Positions 30,077-38,201 of a stretch of 64,000 nucleotides of DNA are shown here, in pieces. The DNA is from Micromonospora coriariae (lineage in GTDB: Bacteria; Actinomycetota; Actinomycetes; Mycobacteriales; Micromonosporaceae). Where the stretch lies: assembly GCF_900091455.1 (NCBI RefSeq), contig NZ_LT607412.1, forward strand, positions 6,820,001-6,884,000, in the 5' to 3' direction. The translations under genes were made by a program, and so were the position numbers. Position 1 is the stretch's first letter. The number at the start of each line of letters is the position of its first letter. The notes beneath the pieces were generated by a model that was not told the origin of the DNA, made no database searches, and was given only the letters and a program-made list of their open reading frames with translations.

Positions 30077-30210
30077 CGGCTCGCCCGTTCTGCCAGCTTT
30101 GCTCCAGGTTTGGGAGCATTCTAGCGGCGGCGGCGGCGGTGACCGCGGACGCGCTGCCGTGAACTGGACTGACCGACCCCGTCACACGGACGGGCCACCT
30201 CGGCCCCAGG

Positions 30211-30240
30211 CCGGCGCGCGGACCGGGGTCCGCGCGCCGG
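30211..30240 (-). terminator. Perfect 13-bp stem-loop after msrA
   Basis: CCGGCGCGCGGAC (30211-30223) pairs exactly with 30228-30240 around a CGGG loop. It lies five bases past the msrA stop on the reverse strand and is a strong terminator candidate for the msrBA operon. Confidence 0.82.
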
Positions 30241-30245
30241 AGGTG

Positions 30246-30752
30246 TCAGGCCTTCGCCCGCTTCGGGAGCTTCCACCCGGGGCGGGGGAAGTGGCAGGTG
30301 TAACCGTTGGGGTAGGTCTGCAGGTAGTTCTGGTGCTCGGGTTCGGCTTCCCAGAAGTCGCCTGCCGGGGTGACCTCGGTGACGACCTTGCCGGGCCACA
30401 GACCCGAGGCGTCGACGTCGGCGATCGTGTCCTCGGCGACCCGCTTCTGCTCGTCGCTGGTGTAGAAGATCGCCGAGCGGTAGCTGACGCCGATGTCGTT
30501 GCCCTGGCGGTTCTTCGTCGAGGGGTCGTGGACCTGGAAGAAGAACTCGAGCAGCGCGCGGAAGTCGGTCTTCTCAGGGTCGTAGACGACCTCGATGGAC
30601 TCCGCGTGGGTGCCGTGGTTTCGGTAGGTGGCGTTCGGGACGTCGCCGCCGCTGTAGCCGACGCGCGTGGACACGACGCCGGGCTGGTGGCGGAAGAGCT
30701 CCTCCATGCCCCAGAAGCAGCCGCCGGCGAGGATCGCCTTTTCGGTGGTCAC
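30246..30752 (-). CDS. msrA: Peptide-methionine (S)-S-oxide reductase MsrA
   Basis: A 168-residue cytoplasmic enzyme that reduces the S-epimer of methionine sulfoxide in oxidised proteins. The catalytic Cys is in [10 protein letters not shown] (residues 9-18), and the family segments [16 protein letters not shown] and [19 protein letters not shown] are present; the Cys in the last segment may act in resolution. The start codon lies nine bases after the msrB stop, so both genes form one operon for repair of both epimers. Confidence 0.96.
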   Translation of the reverse strand: MTTEKAILAGGCFWGMEELFRHQPGVVSTRVGYSGGDVPNATYRNHGTHAESIEVVYDPEKTDFRALLEFFFQVHDPSTKNRQGNDIGVSYRSAIFYTSDEQKRVAEDTIADVDASGLWPGKVVTEVTPAGDFWEAEPEHQNYLQTYPNGYTCHFPRPGWKLPKRAKA

Positions 30753-30761
30753 GTCGTTTCC

Positions 30762-31241
30762 TTACTTGTCGTCGGTGTCAGTGTTGGTGTCACTCGTGAA
30801 CAGGGTGCGGTATTCGCCGTACCCTGCGTTCTCCAGGTCGTCGAGGTGGATGAACCGCAACGACGCGGAGTTGATGCAGTAGCGCAGTCCACCCTTGTCC
30901 CGGGGACCGTCGTTGAAGACGTGGCCGAGGTGGCTGTCCCCGTACAGCGAGCGGGCCTCTGTTCGAATCATCCCGTGGCTGGCGTCTTCGCGCTCGACGA
31001 CGTTCATCTTGACGATGGGCTTCGTGAAGCTCGGCCAGCCGGAGTTGCTGTCGTACTTGTCGGCCGATGCGAACAACGGCTCGCCGGACACGACGTCGAC
31101 GTAGATGCCAGGCTCGTGGTTGTCCCAGTAGGCGTTGGCGAACGCCCGCTCGGTGCCGTCCTGCTGGGTCACGCGGTACTGCTCCGGGTCGAGCCGCGAT
31201 ACGGCCTCCGGGTTCTTGTGGTACGGGGTCTGCTGGGGCAC
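30762..31241 (-). CDS. msrB: Peptide-methionine (R)-S-oxide reductase MsrB
   Basis: A 159-residue enzyme that reduces the R-epimer of methionine sulfoxide. The segments [28 protein letters not shown] and the catalytic [15 protein letters not shown] are intact. The two CxxC pairs that bind zinc in many MsrB proteins are not present, so it is the zinc-free form. GGGAGAG just before the GTG at 31241 fixes the start; an upstream in-frame extension looks non-coding. It is followed by msrA and the terminator at 30211-30240. Confidence 0.95.
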   Translation of the reverse strand: MPQQTPYHKNPEAVSRLDPEQYRVTQQDGTERAFANAYWDNHEPGIYVDVVSGEPLFASADKYDSNSGWPSFTKPIVKMNVVEREDASHGMIRTEARSLYGDSHLGHVFNDGPRDKGGLRYCINSASLRFIHLDDLENAGYGEYRTLFTSDTNTDTDDK

Positions 31242-31685
31242 AACTCTCCCTTCCCGGCCTTTCGGCGTGAAGCTGCGGGGCCAGGCGAAACCCACCTGGA
31301 CGCGCAGACGTACAGACACCCTGCGGGTCCGTTGTATTCCCGCAACCTCTACCTTCCATGGACCGTCAGGTCCAGGCAAGATGTCCCAGACGTGGCCGGG
31401 TGGATGCCGTAGCGACGGCGGCTGACCTGGTTTGCCTCATCGTCGAGGTACCACCAGCCTGGCCCCTAGAGTGGACTTGACGGACCAGTTCTACCACGGT
31501 TAGGTTCGGGTGTCCGGCGGTTGCCTCCGCTACCGACGAACTGTCCGACCTGCCCACCGGCACCGCGTTCCCCGGACGTCGCGCCACTCCCGCGGAACCG
31601 GGCTCTGCCAACACAAATCGCGATTCAGTGGGGAAGGAACGACTGTCATGAGTGTGAGTTCCGAGGGCGGTAGGCTCGGAGCCGT

Positions 31686-31915
31686 CGGGGCAGCAGCGGC
31701 ATCGGCCTCGCCACGGCCCACCAGGTCCTAGCCGAGGGCTGGCGATCGACTTCGTCGTACCCGATAGCGCCCAAGTAGGTAAAATCGCCCGGCGAGTACG
31801 GGACGGACGAGTGCGGACAATCATCGGCAAACGTCGCTACCTCGACGACGCCGTCGCCGCCTTCAACCCGACCGAGCGGAACACCGGAAAGACGATCATC
31901 CTCGTGCACCCGTGA
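31686..31915 (+). pseudogene. Chimeric debris: SDR start joined to a second copy of the MDR tail
   Basis: Bases 31686-31742 encode RGSSGIGLATAHQVLAEGW, the cofactor loop of a short-chain dehydrogenase. A different frame from 31739 then encodes AIDFVVPDSAQVGKI and later LDDAVAAFNPTERNTGKTII up to a stop at 31915, which closely matches the last 60 residues of the quinone oxidoreductase gene at 31998-32915. So a neighbouring paralogue has been reduced to its tail and fused by deletion to an SDR piece. The rest of 31242-31997 shows nothing coding that I can support. Confidence 0.72.
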
Positions 31916-31997
31916 GCGACACGCGCCCTGACCCCTGGCCCAGATGTCGAACAGGCTTTCCATCCCGCCAAAGACAAATGATCAAGGAGACAATTCG

Positions 31998-32915
31998 ATG
32001 AAAGCGATAGTGGTGACGGACCAGGCTGCGGGAACGGCCGGGATGAAGCTGATGGAGCGGCCTGAGCCGGAACCGGCGCTGAACGACGTCATCGTTCAGG
32101 TTCATGCGTCGGGATTCGTCCCGACCGAGTTGGCGTGGCCCTCTACCTGGACCGATCGCCTCGGCCGTGACCGGACGCCGTCGATCCCTGGGCACGAGCT
32201 GGCCGGAGTGGTCACCGCTCTCGGCTACGGCACGACGGGACTGTCTGTGGGACAGCGGGTGTTCGGCCTCACCGACTGGACTCGCGACGGCACCCTCGCG
32301 GAGTATGTGGCCGTCGAGGCGCACAACCTCGCGCCGCTGCCGGGCGACGTGGACTTCACGGTCGGCGCGAGCCTGCCCATCTCGGGCCTGACCGCGTGGC
32401 AGGGACTGTTCGAGCACGGCCGCCTTCGGTCGGGGCAGAGCGTCCTCGTGCACGGCGCGGCCGGCGCAGTCGGTGCGATGGTGACGCAGCTCGCAGTTGA
32501 GTTCGGCGCCCACGTCATCGGCACCGGACGTACTGCGGACCGTCAGAGCGCGCTCGACTTCGGCGCGCACGAGTTCGTCGACCTCGGCAACGACGCCCTG
32601 GAAGATGTCGGCGGAGTCGATCTGGTGTTCGATGTCATCGGCGGCGACATCGGGAAGCAGTCCGCAGGCCTGATCCGAGCCGGAGGAACGCTGGTGTCCG
32701 TCGTCGGACCGCCCGAGGCGCGGCCCGCCGACGGCCTGGCGGTCGACTTCGTCGTAGTGTCCGATCGCGCCCAACTGGGTGAGATCGTCCGACGGGTGCG
32801 GGACGGACGACTGCGGACGAACATCGGCACCGTCGCGACCCTCGACGACGCCGTCGCCGCCTTCAACCCGACCGACCGGATCAAGGGAAAGACAGTCATC
32901 CGCGTTCGCTCGTAA
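31998..32915 (+). CDS. NADP-dependent MDR oxidoreductase (zeta-crystallin/quinone reductase type)
   Basis: A 305-residue zinc-free medium-chain dehydrogenase. The N-terminal GroES-like domain contains IPGHELAGVVTALGYG, and the Rossmann domain has VLVHGAAGAVGAMVTQLA with the nucleotide loop GAAGAVG. Zinc-ligand cysteines are absent, as in quinone reductases, and the C-terminus VAAFNPTDRIKGKTVIRV is typical. AAGGAGA at 31984-31990 supports ATG 31998. It probably reduces quinones or enones with NADPH. A remnant of a paralogue tail lies immediately upstream, which points to an old tandem duplication. Two GNAT genes follow. Confidence 0.9.
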   Translation: MKAIVVTDQAAGTAGMKLMERPEPEPALNDVIVQVHASGFVPTELAWPSTWTDRLGRDRTPSIPGHELAGVVTALGYGTTGLSVGQRVFGLTDWTRDGTLAEYVAVEAHNLAPLPGDVDFTVGASLPISGLTAWQGLFEHGRLRSGQSVLVHGAAGAVGAMVTQLAVEFGAHVIGTGRTADRQSALDFGAHEFVDLGNDALEDVGGVDLVFDVIGGDIGKQSAGLIRAGGTLVSVVGPPEARPADGLAVDFVVVSDRAQLGEIVRRVRDGRLRTNIGTVATLDDAVAAFNPTDRIKGKTVIRVRS

Positions 32916-33046
32916 GGACCCGGCACACCCGAGCGTGAGAACGACCCCCGCAGGAGCGAGAAGTACGTCGATGGTGGGCCTTCACCTCCCGTCGACGACA
33001 TCCGGCTGGGCGAGTACGACTACCGCCACGACCCGAAAGTGATCTG

Positions 33047-33415
33047 ATGACCATCAACGAAGAGGCAACCGACGGCCCAAACGTCCCCGCGTTCGACTTC
33101 CACGTCGTCAACGACGAGAAGCTCCGCATCTACGGCGCCACCGTCGGGGACCGAGAGGTGGCCGGGCTGCCCTACAACGTGGCCGGAGACGACCGACTCG
33201 TGCTGCTGGGCACCTCGGTGTTCCCCGAGTTCCGCAAACAGGGCATCGCCACCGAGCTGATCCGACGCGTCCTGGACGACGTGCGCGGGCAAGGCAAGAC
33301 GGTCACCGTCATGTGCCCGATCGTGAGCGCCTTCATCGAGCACAACCCCGAGTACGCCGACCTCATCGACCCCGAGCACCCGGGCGTAGCCCAGGGTCAC
33401 CCCCAGTCGTCCTAA
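33047..33415 (+). CDS. YjdJ-like GNAT N-acetyltransferase (first of a pair)
   Basis: A 122-residue minimal GNAT protein. The acetyl-CoA loop reads VFPEFRKQGIATELIRRVLDDV (motif A), followed by VTVMCPIVSAFIEHNPEYADLI, the Cys-Pro segment typical of the YjdJ/GTLF3B group. The acceptor is unknown. The ATG at 33047 follows a poor ribosome site. A longer but similar protein is encoded 27 bases downstream, so the pair probably came from a tandem duplication and is co-transcribed. Confidence 0.83.
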   Translation: MTINEEATDGPNVPAFDFHVVNDEKLRIYGATVGDREVAGLPYNVAGDDRLVLLGTSVFPEFRKQGIATELIRRVLDDVRGQGKTVTVMCPIVSAFIEHNPEYADLIDPEHPGVAQGHPQSS

Positions 33416-33442
33416 CCCCCCATTAGCTCCTCGACCGAAAGT

Positions 33443-33922
33443 GTGACGATGACGATCGATTTCGAGGCCGAGGCGGTCGCCCGGGAAGAGAACAACGCGG
33501 TGATCATCGCTGCTCTGGACGAGACAAATCTCAGCGAGGTGGAATCCAGCTGGGAGCTCGATGTCATCAACGACGCGGAGCGCGGTCGCTGGATCGCCGC
33601 CCTCGGCGCCGAAGCGATCGCCGAGCTCCAGTACCGGTTCGTGGGCGGCCGTGTGGTGCTCCTGACGACCTGGGTCGACCCCGCCTACCGCCATAATCGG
33701 GTGGCCACGGAGCTCGTCGCTCGCGTGTTGGACGAGATCCGCGAGAGCGGGAAGAAGGTCACCATCATCTGCCCGGTCGTGGGTAGGTTCATTGCCCGCA
33801 ACCCGGAGTACCTCGATCTCATCGACAGGGTCCATCCAGGCGCCGGCGCCTACCCCATGCACGAACCTGCGGGAGGCGACCACGACGAGGAGCTCACCGC
33901 GTTCGAGAACGACAGGACGTAG
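33443..33922 (+). CDS. YjdJ-like GNAT N-acetyltransferase (second of a pair)
   Basis: A 159-residue GNAT protein. An N-terminal 45-residue acidic stretch precedes the core, which has AELQYRFVGGRVVLLTTWVDPAYRHNRVATELVARVL and VTIICPVVGRFIARNPEYLDLI. In motif A the usual R/Q-x-x-G-x-G/A is altered to RHNRVAT: Gly is replaced by Arg, which may weaken acetyl-CoA binding. GTG 33443 or ATG 33449 could be the start. The tail ends with an acidic GGDHDEELTAFENDRT. It is close in kind to the preceding gene, but its function is unknown. Confidence 0.8.
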   Translation: MTMTIDFEAEAVAREENNAVIIAALDETNLSEVESSWELDVINDAERGRWIAALGAEAIAELQYRFVGGRVVLLTTWVDPAYRHNRVATELVARVLDEIRESGKKVTIICPVVGRFIARNPEYLDLIDRVHPGAGAYPMHEPAGGDHDEELTAFENDRT

Positions 33923-33942
33923 CGCGGTGTCGGCCCGCGGGC

Positions 33943-34389
33943 TCAGGTGAGGGCGGCGACCAGCAGGGCGAAGGCGGCGATGATGATGGCGACGCGGACG
34001 TAGTGGAGGCGGTCCCAGCGGTTCATCTGCTGCTTCCAGTCGGCGGGCCGGTTGTCAGGGGTCCACGTCTTGCCCCGGTTGTTGATCGGGACGAGCAGCA
34101 GGATCGACATGATCACGCTGAGGATCAGCAGTGCGCCGGCGGTGACGACGAGGCCGGCGCCGTGGTGGTGCCATCCGGCGATGGCCCAGACCGCGACGAG
34201 AACGAGCGAGGTGATGTACCAGACCGGCATCACGGCGCCGAGCATCCGGCCCCCGTGTGCGCGGCCGAGTTGGCCACTGTCGCCCGGGAGTGCGTTGAGG
34301 ATCGGGTTGATGACGAAGGCGACGGAGAACTCCACCCCCACCATCACGCCGACGACCACGGTGGTGAACACCTGGAGCGCGTTGAGCAT
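33943..34389 (-). CDS. DUF1772 integral membrane protein
   Basis: A 148-residue protein with four transmembrane helices and the DUF1772 features: an N-terminal VGVEFSVAFVINPILNALP helix, a central NNRGKTWTPDNRPADWKQQMNRWDRLHYVR segment, and a C-terminal helix. Members are linked to anthrone-oxygenase-like or unknown roles. It is divergent from a TetR gene, with an operator-like repeat region between, a pairing common in actinobacteria, so it is probably repressed by that protein. Confidence 0.87.
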   Translation of the reverse strand: MLNALQVFTTVVVGVMVGVEFSVAFVINPILNALPGDSGQLGRAHGGRMLGAVMPVWYITSLVLVAVWAIAGWHHHGAGLVVTAGALLILSVIMSILLLVPINNRGKTWTPDNRPADWKQQMNRWDRLHYVRVAIIIAAFALLVAALT

Positions 34390-34407
34390 GATGACCCCTC
34401 CTGAGTT

Positions 34408-34471
34408 CTAGCGTTGGTAGCTGGAGTGGCAACGCTAGCACTGCTGCCGCTCGCTTGCATAGCGGTGCTAG
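34408..34471. promoter_or_regulatory. CTAGC-based inverted repeats between the DUF1772 gene and tetR
   Basis: CTAGCGTTG (34408-34416) and CAACGCTAG (34430-34438) form a perfect 9-bp inverted repeat with a 13-base spacer. CTAGCAC (34435-34441) and GTGCTAG (34465-34471) form a second, overlapping one. Three CTAGC half-sites within 64 bases make this the likely operator of the divergent TetR regulator. Confidence 0.72.
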
Positions 34472-34480
34472 GGTCGCATC

Positions 34481-35059
34481 ATGTCGGTACAGGAACGCAA
34501 GGAGCGCGAACGGGCGGATCGCGAACGCCTCATCGTGGCCACGGCCCGCGAACTCGCCGAGCAGCAGGGCTGGGACGCGGTCACCACCCGCCGCCTCGCC
34601 GAGCGCATCGAATACAGCCAGCCCGTCCTCTACAGCCACTTCCGCGGCAAGCGCGAGATCATCGGCGCCGTCGCCCTGGAGGGCGCCGCCGAGATGGCCG
34701 CGGCGGTGCGGGCCGCGACCGCCGCCGCGGACGATCCTCGTACCCGGGTCACCGCCCTCGCCCGCGCCTACCTCGACTTCGCCGCACTTAACCCGGCGGT
34801 CTACGACGCCATCTTCCAGCTCGACGGCGGCCTGGCGTTCGCGCACGAGGACACCCCGGCACCTCTCAAGGACGCCTTCGCCGCGCTACTGGAGAGCCTC
34901 GGCGCGGTCGCCGGGGACGACGTCCACCCGGGGCTGTTCACCGAGACATTCTGGGCGGCCCTGCACGGGCTGGCCACCCTGACCCGGGCCGGACGGCTGC
35001 CGCCGGAGGACACCGCGCAGAGGGTGGAACTGCTGGTGGACCGGCTCGCCATGCTCTGA
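34481..35059 (+). CDS. TetR-family transcriptional regulator
   Basis: A 192-residue repressor. A charged N-terminal arm (ERKERERADRERLI) precedes the helix-turn-helix TRRLAERIEYSQPVLYSHFRGKREIIGAV (about residues 37-65); the ligand domain ends with LARAYLDFAALNPAVYDAIFQ and a WHG/TetR_C-type tail. The start ATG lies 10 bases after the last CTAGC half-site. It most likely represses itself and the divergent DUF1772 membrane gene. The inducer is unknown. Confidence 0.91.
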   Translation: MSVQERKERERADRERLIVATARELAEQQGWDAVTTRRLAERIEYSQPVLYSHFRGKREIIGAVALEGAAEMAAAVRAATAAADDPRTRVTALARAYLDFAALNPAVYDAIFQLDGGLAFAHEDTPAPLKDAFAALLESLGAVAGDDVHPGLFTETFWAALHGLATLTRAGRLPPEDTAQRVELLVDRLAML

Positions 35060-35099
35060 CGCGCCGTCCCGGTTGGCCGCTCTGCGATGGATCCCGCGT

Positions 35100-35542
35100 C
35101 GGGCCGTCCGCCACCACCTCGCCGTCGCACAGCTGGATGAGCCGGTTGCTCGAGGCCGCTGCGGTCGGGGCGTGGATCACCATCACCACCGTCACCCGAG
35201 TCCGGTCCACCCCACTAACAACAGCCGCAGCACCTGCGCGCCAGTGTCCGGATCCAACGCCCCGGTCGACTCGTCCGCGAACACCACGACGGGGCAGCCA
35301 GCCAGTGCACGGGCGATGGCCGACCGCTGCCGCTGGCCAACTCGCCGACCGGCCGACCGGGCAGCCCGACCTCGGCCAGCAGCGCAGTGCAGCGACGTGC
35401 CCTTGCCCGATTCGGCCGCGCGCATGACCGCCACGAATGTGCTGGCCGGCACCACGAGCGAGACGCCGCGAAGCGCGGCGACCGGCCGGCGGCGCGAGCC
35501 GTAGATGCGGGTTACCCCGTCGAGTTGCACCACGTTGTCCAT
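35100..35542 (-). pseudogene. Decayed MacB/LolD-type ABC transporter ATPase
   Basis: The reading starts [18 protein letters not shown], as in MacB-type ATPases. The Walker A motif is damaged ([10 protein letters not shown] instead of GPSGSGKS), and about 70 residues between Walker A and the signature are deleted. The signature region [13 protein letters not shown] and Walker [17 protein letters not shown] survive. A frameshift then moves the rest ([31 protein letters not shown]) to another frame. No permease gene is nearby. The stretches 35060-35099 and 35543-35942 hold nothing else I can support. Confidence 0.8.
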
Positions 35543-35942
35543 GCGTCTCAGACTCGGCGCTGGCGGCGACACGGACATCCGGGTGGCCGAACGATCAGGG
35601 GTCAAGCCCGGCAGCCGGCAGAGGGCAAGGCTCCTCGGCAACGCACCCACCGGTCGCAATGACCGCGTCAGGCCCCATCGACTACGGATCGTGATGCGCT
35701 TCGGCGGCGGTCGGCATGCAGAGGAAGAAGAACTCGCTTCCTACGAATACGTGCTTCTGCCAGTCAACCGGCGCCTCGACCGCGTCCAGGCGGCGCTCGA
35801 GCATGCCGGCGCCCACCCCGCCCTGGCGGACCGCTCACGCTGCGCCGAACGGCACCGCAAACCTGCACCATCGGCCCACGACAGCGGCGCTTTGTGGGCA
35901 ATACACTTGCGACCTTGAATCCGGCCTGGGGGACGGCGGCAA

Positions 35943-36767
35943 ATGCCCAAAAAGAAGATGTGGGTTGAGTACGACGACGGATCACATCTCTCGAAGTCGC
36001 AGAAGAAACCCGGCGAGTACAGTCCCCTGACTCGTGAAGACGCGACCAACAAGCTCGGTCACGTCACGCTGAGCGACATCGACGACGATGATGATGAAGA
36101 AGAAGAAGAAGAAGAACCGCCGATGGTGTACGGCTACACCACGGATTCGAGCGAGCCCGACAGACCGCCGGCACCTGCCGAACCCTTGTTGTCGGAGCGG
36201 GAGATGGAGATGCTCGGAGCCCTGCTCATCCTCGGCGCCACCGCCGTGGGCAGGGCCAAACCACAGGTGACGAAATGGCTGGCCGAGCAGGCGGTGCCGG
36301 CCGTGCGGTCGACGTGGAATCGGCTCAGATCTCGCGAGCCCGACCGGGCGGCCACCCGTGCCGAGCAGACCGCGGCGGCAGAGGCCGCACCCTCGACCGA
36401 GACGCAGGACGTGGTCGCCGCGATCGAGGCGTACCGGGCCAGCATGAGCACGGAGGAAGCGCGGAACCGTTTCCTGGCGGCCCTCGTAACCCGGCTGTAC
36501 AGCGAGGACCAGCTCAGAATGCTCCGGGAGGCCCGAATCGAGGATGTCGATGGCCTCTTAGAACTGGACGGCATGGTGGAGCCGCTCACCGCCGAGCAGC
36601 TCCGGTCTGCCATCAGGGCGCTGCTCGATGAGGATGCGTTCCTGGTAGGCGACGGCGCGCAGGCTGAACTCGGGAAGATTCTCGGGACAAACCGCCCTGA
36701 AGCCGCCCGCGTACCCCTGGCCGGTGCACCGTCCACAGGTCCGCTCCGAACCGCCCGCGGGTTGTAG
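35943..36767 (+). CDS. Unknown protein with a run of acidic residues and one hydrophobic segment
   Basis: A 274-residue protein I do not recognise. Residues 1-46 are basic/polar (MPKKKMWVEYDDGSHLSKSQKK). A pure Asp/Glu run lies near 47-58, encoded by repeated GAT and GAA codons. A hydrophobic stretch MLGALLILGATAVG at about 89-102 may be a membrane anchor. The rest is helical and alanine-rich, with STEEARNRFLAALVTRLYSEDQLRMLREARI and DVDGLLELDGMVEPLTAEQL. The last 30 residues look disordered. It has no operon partner and lies between pseudogenes. Lower GC in its first 150 bases suggests recent origin or transfer. The ATG at 35943 is the first in frame. Confidence 0.55.
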   Translation: MPKKKMWVEYDDGSHLSKSQKKPGEYSPLTREDATNKLGHVTLSDIDDDDDEEEEEEEPPMVYGYTTDSSEPDRPPAPAEPLLSEREMEMLGALLILGATAVGRAKPQVTKWLAEQAVPAVRSTWNRLRSREPDRAATRAEQTAAAEAAPSTETQDVVAAIEAYRASMSTEEARNRFLAALVTRLYSEDQLRMLREARIEDVDGLLELDGMVEPLTAEQLRSAIRALLDEDAFLVGDGAQAELGKILGTNRPEAARVPLAGAPSTGPLRTARGL

Positions 36768-37150
36768 CTGCGACGAGCAGGCCGCCCACCGGCGTGGACG
36801 AGCAACCCGGTATCCAGCCGGTCATCCTGCCGTCGTACGCGCGCCCGCTCTTCGCCGTGCGCTGCGCCTACCGCCGAGCGAACGCCGGGTCGTCGCTGCG
36901 GGTGCGCGGCGCCGCATGTCGTATCAGCGGTGCTGAAATCGGTATGGGTGTCCAGCGGTTGCGACAGCGCCGGGTCGAGTGCCCGGATAGGGCCAGCGGT
37001 CGTCGTTCTGCCGCATTCGCTGGTCGTGCGGACTGCTGGGCAAAGTTGGACCTTTTGCTTCGGGGAAGCACAGCCGAAGGCGGCGGGGACCCAGAGGGCG
37101 AACCTCGCCGCCCTCGGAGTTGACCTCGACAACGGTCGTACGGTCGTACG
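36768..37150. other. 383-base stretch without a supported gene
   Basis: Short frames exist on both strands, but none has a ribosome site or recognisable family pattern. I see no clear repeat, RNA or terminator apart from the short repeat CGGTCGTACGGTCGTACG near the alcohol dehydrogenase stop. Confidence 0.5.
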
Positions 37151-38083
37151 TCAGGGCTGGATGGCGACGATGCGGCCGTCGACCCGTCCGCGTTCCAGCC
37201 GCTCGATCGCTTCGCCGATCTGCTCGAAAGAGACGGTACTGAGCAGAGGTTTCACCTTGTTGCGGCTAAACAAATCGAGTACGGCCCGGACGTCGTCGAA
37301 GGTGCCGCCAGCCGAGCCGAGGTAGCGCAACTCCTTCGACAACAGCGCCCAGGTGGATATGGTGGCGGTGCTGCGACCGAGTCCGACCTGAACGACGGTG
37401 CCGCCGTGCCCGATTGCCTCGAATGCTTCCGCCGTCGTCGTCCCGAAACCGGCGAAGTCAATGATGACTTCGAGGTTCTTGTCGGCGAATTCGCCGATGC
37501 TTCTCGCGACGTCGACGACGCCGACGTCGAGAGCACGGGGCCAGACATCTTCGTTGATCTCGACCCCGTACACCTCGGCACCGAGTGCCAGCGCGAACTG
37601 TGCTCCGAGGAACCCCAGACCGCCCAGACCGATAATACCGATTCGCGTGCCCTGCTTCGTCCCGCCGTACCGGACCGCGTGGTACGACGTCATCCCGGCG
37701 TCCATTGCGAGTGCTGCGTGGACAAAGTCGACGTCGTCCGGTATCCCAATGATGTGTTCCTGGCGGGCGACCACATACTCGGCGAAGCCGCCATCGCTAG
37801 CGTTACCCGGCGTCTCGAGAGTGGACGGAATCGCGACCCGTTGTCCGATCTTGAATCCGGTAACGCCGGCGCCGACTTGGACGACGACCCCCGACATCTC
37901 GTGCCCCAGCGTGATGGGAGCGAACGGAAGATGCGTGATCGTCCCCTCGAGATATCCGATGTCGCTGTGGCAGAGCCCTGAAGCCTTGACATCGATAAGG
38001 ACCTGGCCCTGCCCCGCTTCGGGCACATCGACATCACGCAAGGTCAGGGGATTCCCCACACCTATGAACTGCCAGGCTTTCAT
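37151..38083 (-). CDS. Zinc-type alcohol dehydrogenase (MDR) lacking the structural zinc cysteines
   Basis: A 310-residue medium-chain dehydrogenase. The catalytic zinc site is recognisable (SGLCHSDIGYLEG and LGHEMSGVVVQVG), and the Rossmann motif is GIIGLGGLGFLGAQFA. The four-cysteine structural zinc loop of classical ADHs is missing: the region reads IPSTLETPGNASDGGFAEYVV without any Cys. It probably oxidises an alcohol or reduces an aldehyde with NAD(H). ATG 38083 gives MKAWQFIGVG. It lies downstream of, and in the same direction as, a MarR gene, with an inverted repeat between them, and is likely its target. Confidence 0.9.
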   Translation of the reverse strand: MKAWQFIGVGNPLTLRDVDVPEAGQGQVLIDVKASGLCHSDIGYLEGTITHLPFAPITLGHEMSGVVVQVGAGVTGFKIGQRVAIPSTLETPGNASDGGFAEYVVARQEHIIGIPDDVDFVHAALAMDAGMTSYHAVRYGGTKQGTRIGIIGLGGLGFLGAQFALALGAEVYGVEINEDVWPRALDVGVVDVARSIGEFADKNLEVIIDFAGFGTTTAEAFEAIGHGGTVVQVGLGRSTATISTWALLSKELRYLGSAGGTFDDVRAVLDLFSRNKVKPLLSTVSFEQIGEAIERLERGRVDGRIVAIQP

Positions 38084-38184
38084 TTGCGGCACACCTCTCT
38101 CATCCTGGTGCCGAGCGACGGGATCGTCCGCGCTCCGACACGCCGTGTTTGACGCCTCACCAACGCTACCCCGGCGTGATGACA

Positions 38185-38199
38185 CGTCAATGACTGACG
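38185..38199. promoter_or_regulatory. CGTCA-N5-TGACG inverted repeat upstream of the alcohol dehydrogenase
   Basis: CGTCA ATGAC TGACG is a perfect 5-bp inverted repeat, 102 bases before the dehydrogenase ATG and just after the MarR stop. A further TTTGACGCC lies at about 38149-38157. The short palindrome fits a MarR-type site, but no experiment backs it. Confidence 0.4.
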
Positions 38200-38201
38200 C
38201 A

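Noticed and set aside
36085..36125. GAT/GAA trinucleotide run considered as a stand-alone repeat or phase-variable promoter element
   Set aside because: It lies in frame inside an open coding sequence and encodes an acidic run, so it is better described as part of that gene.
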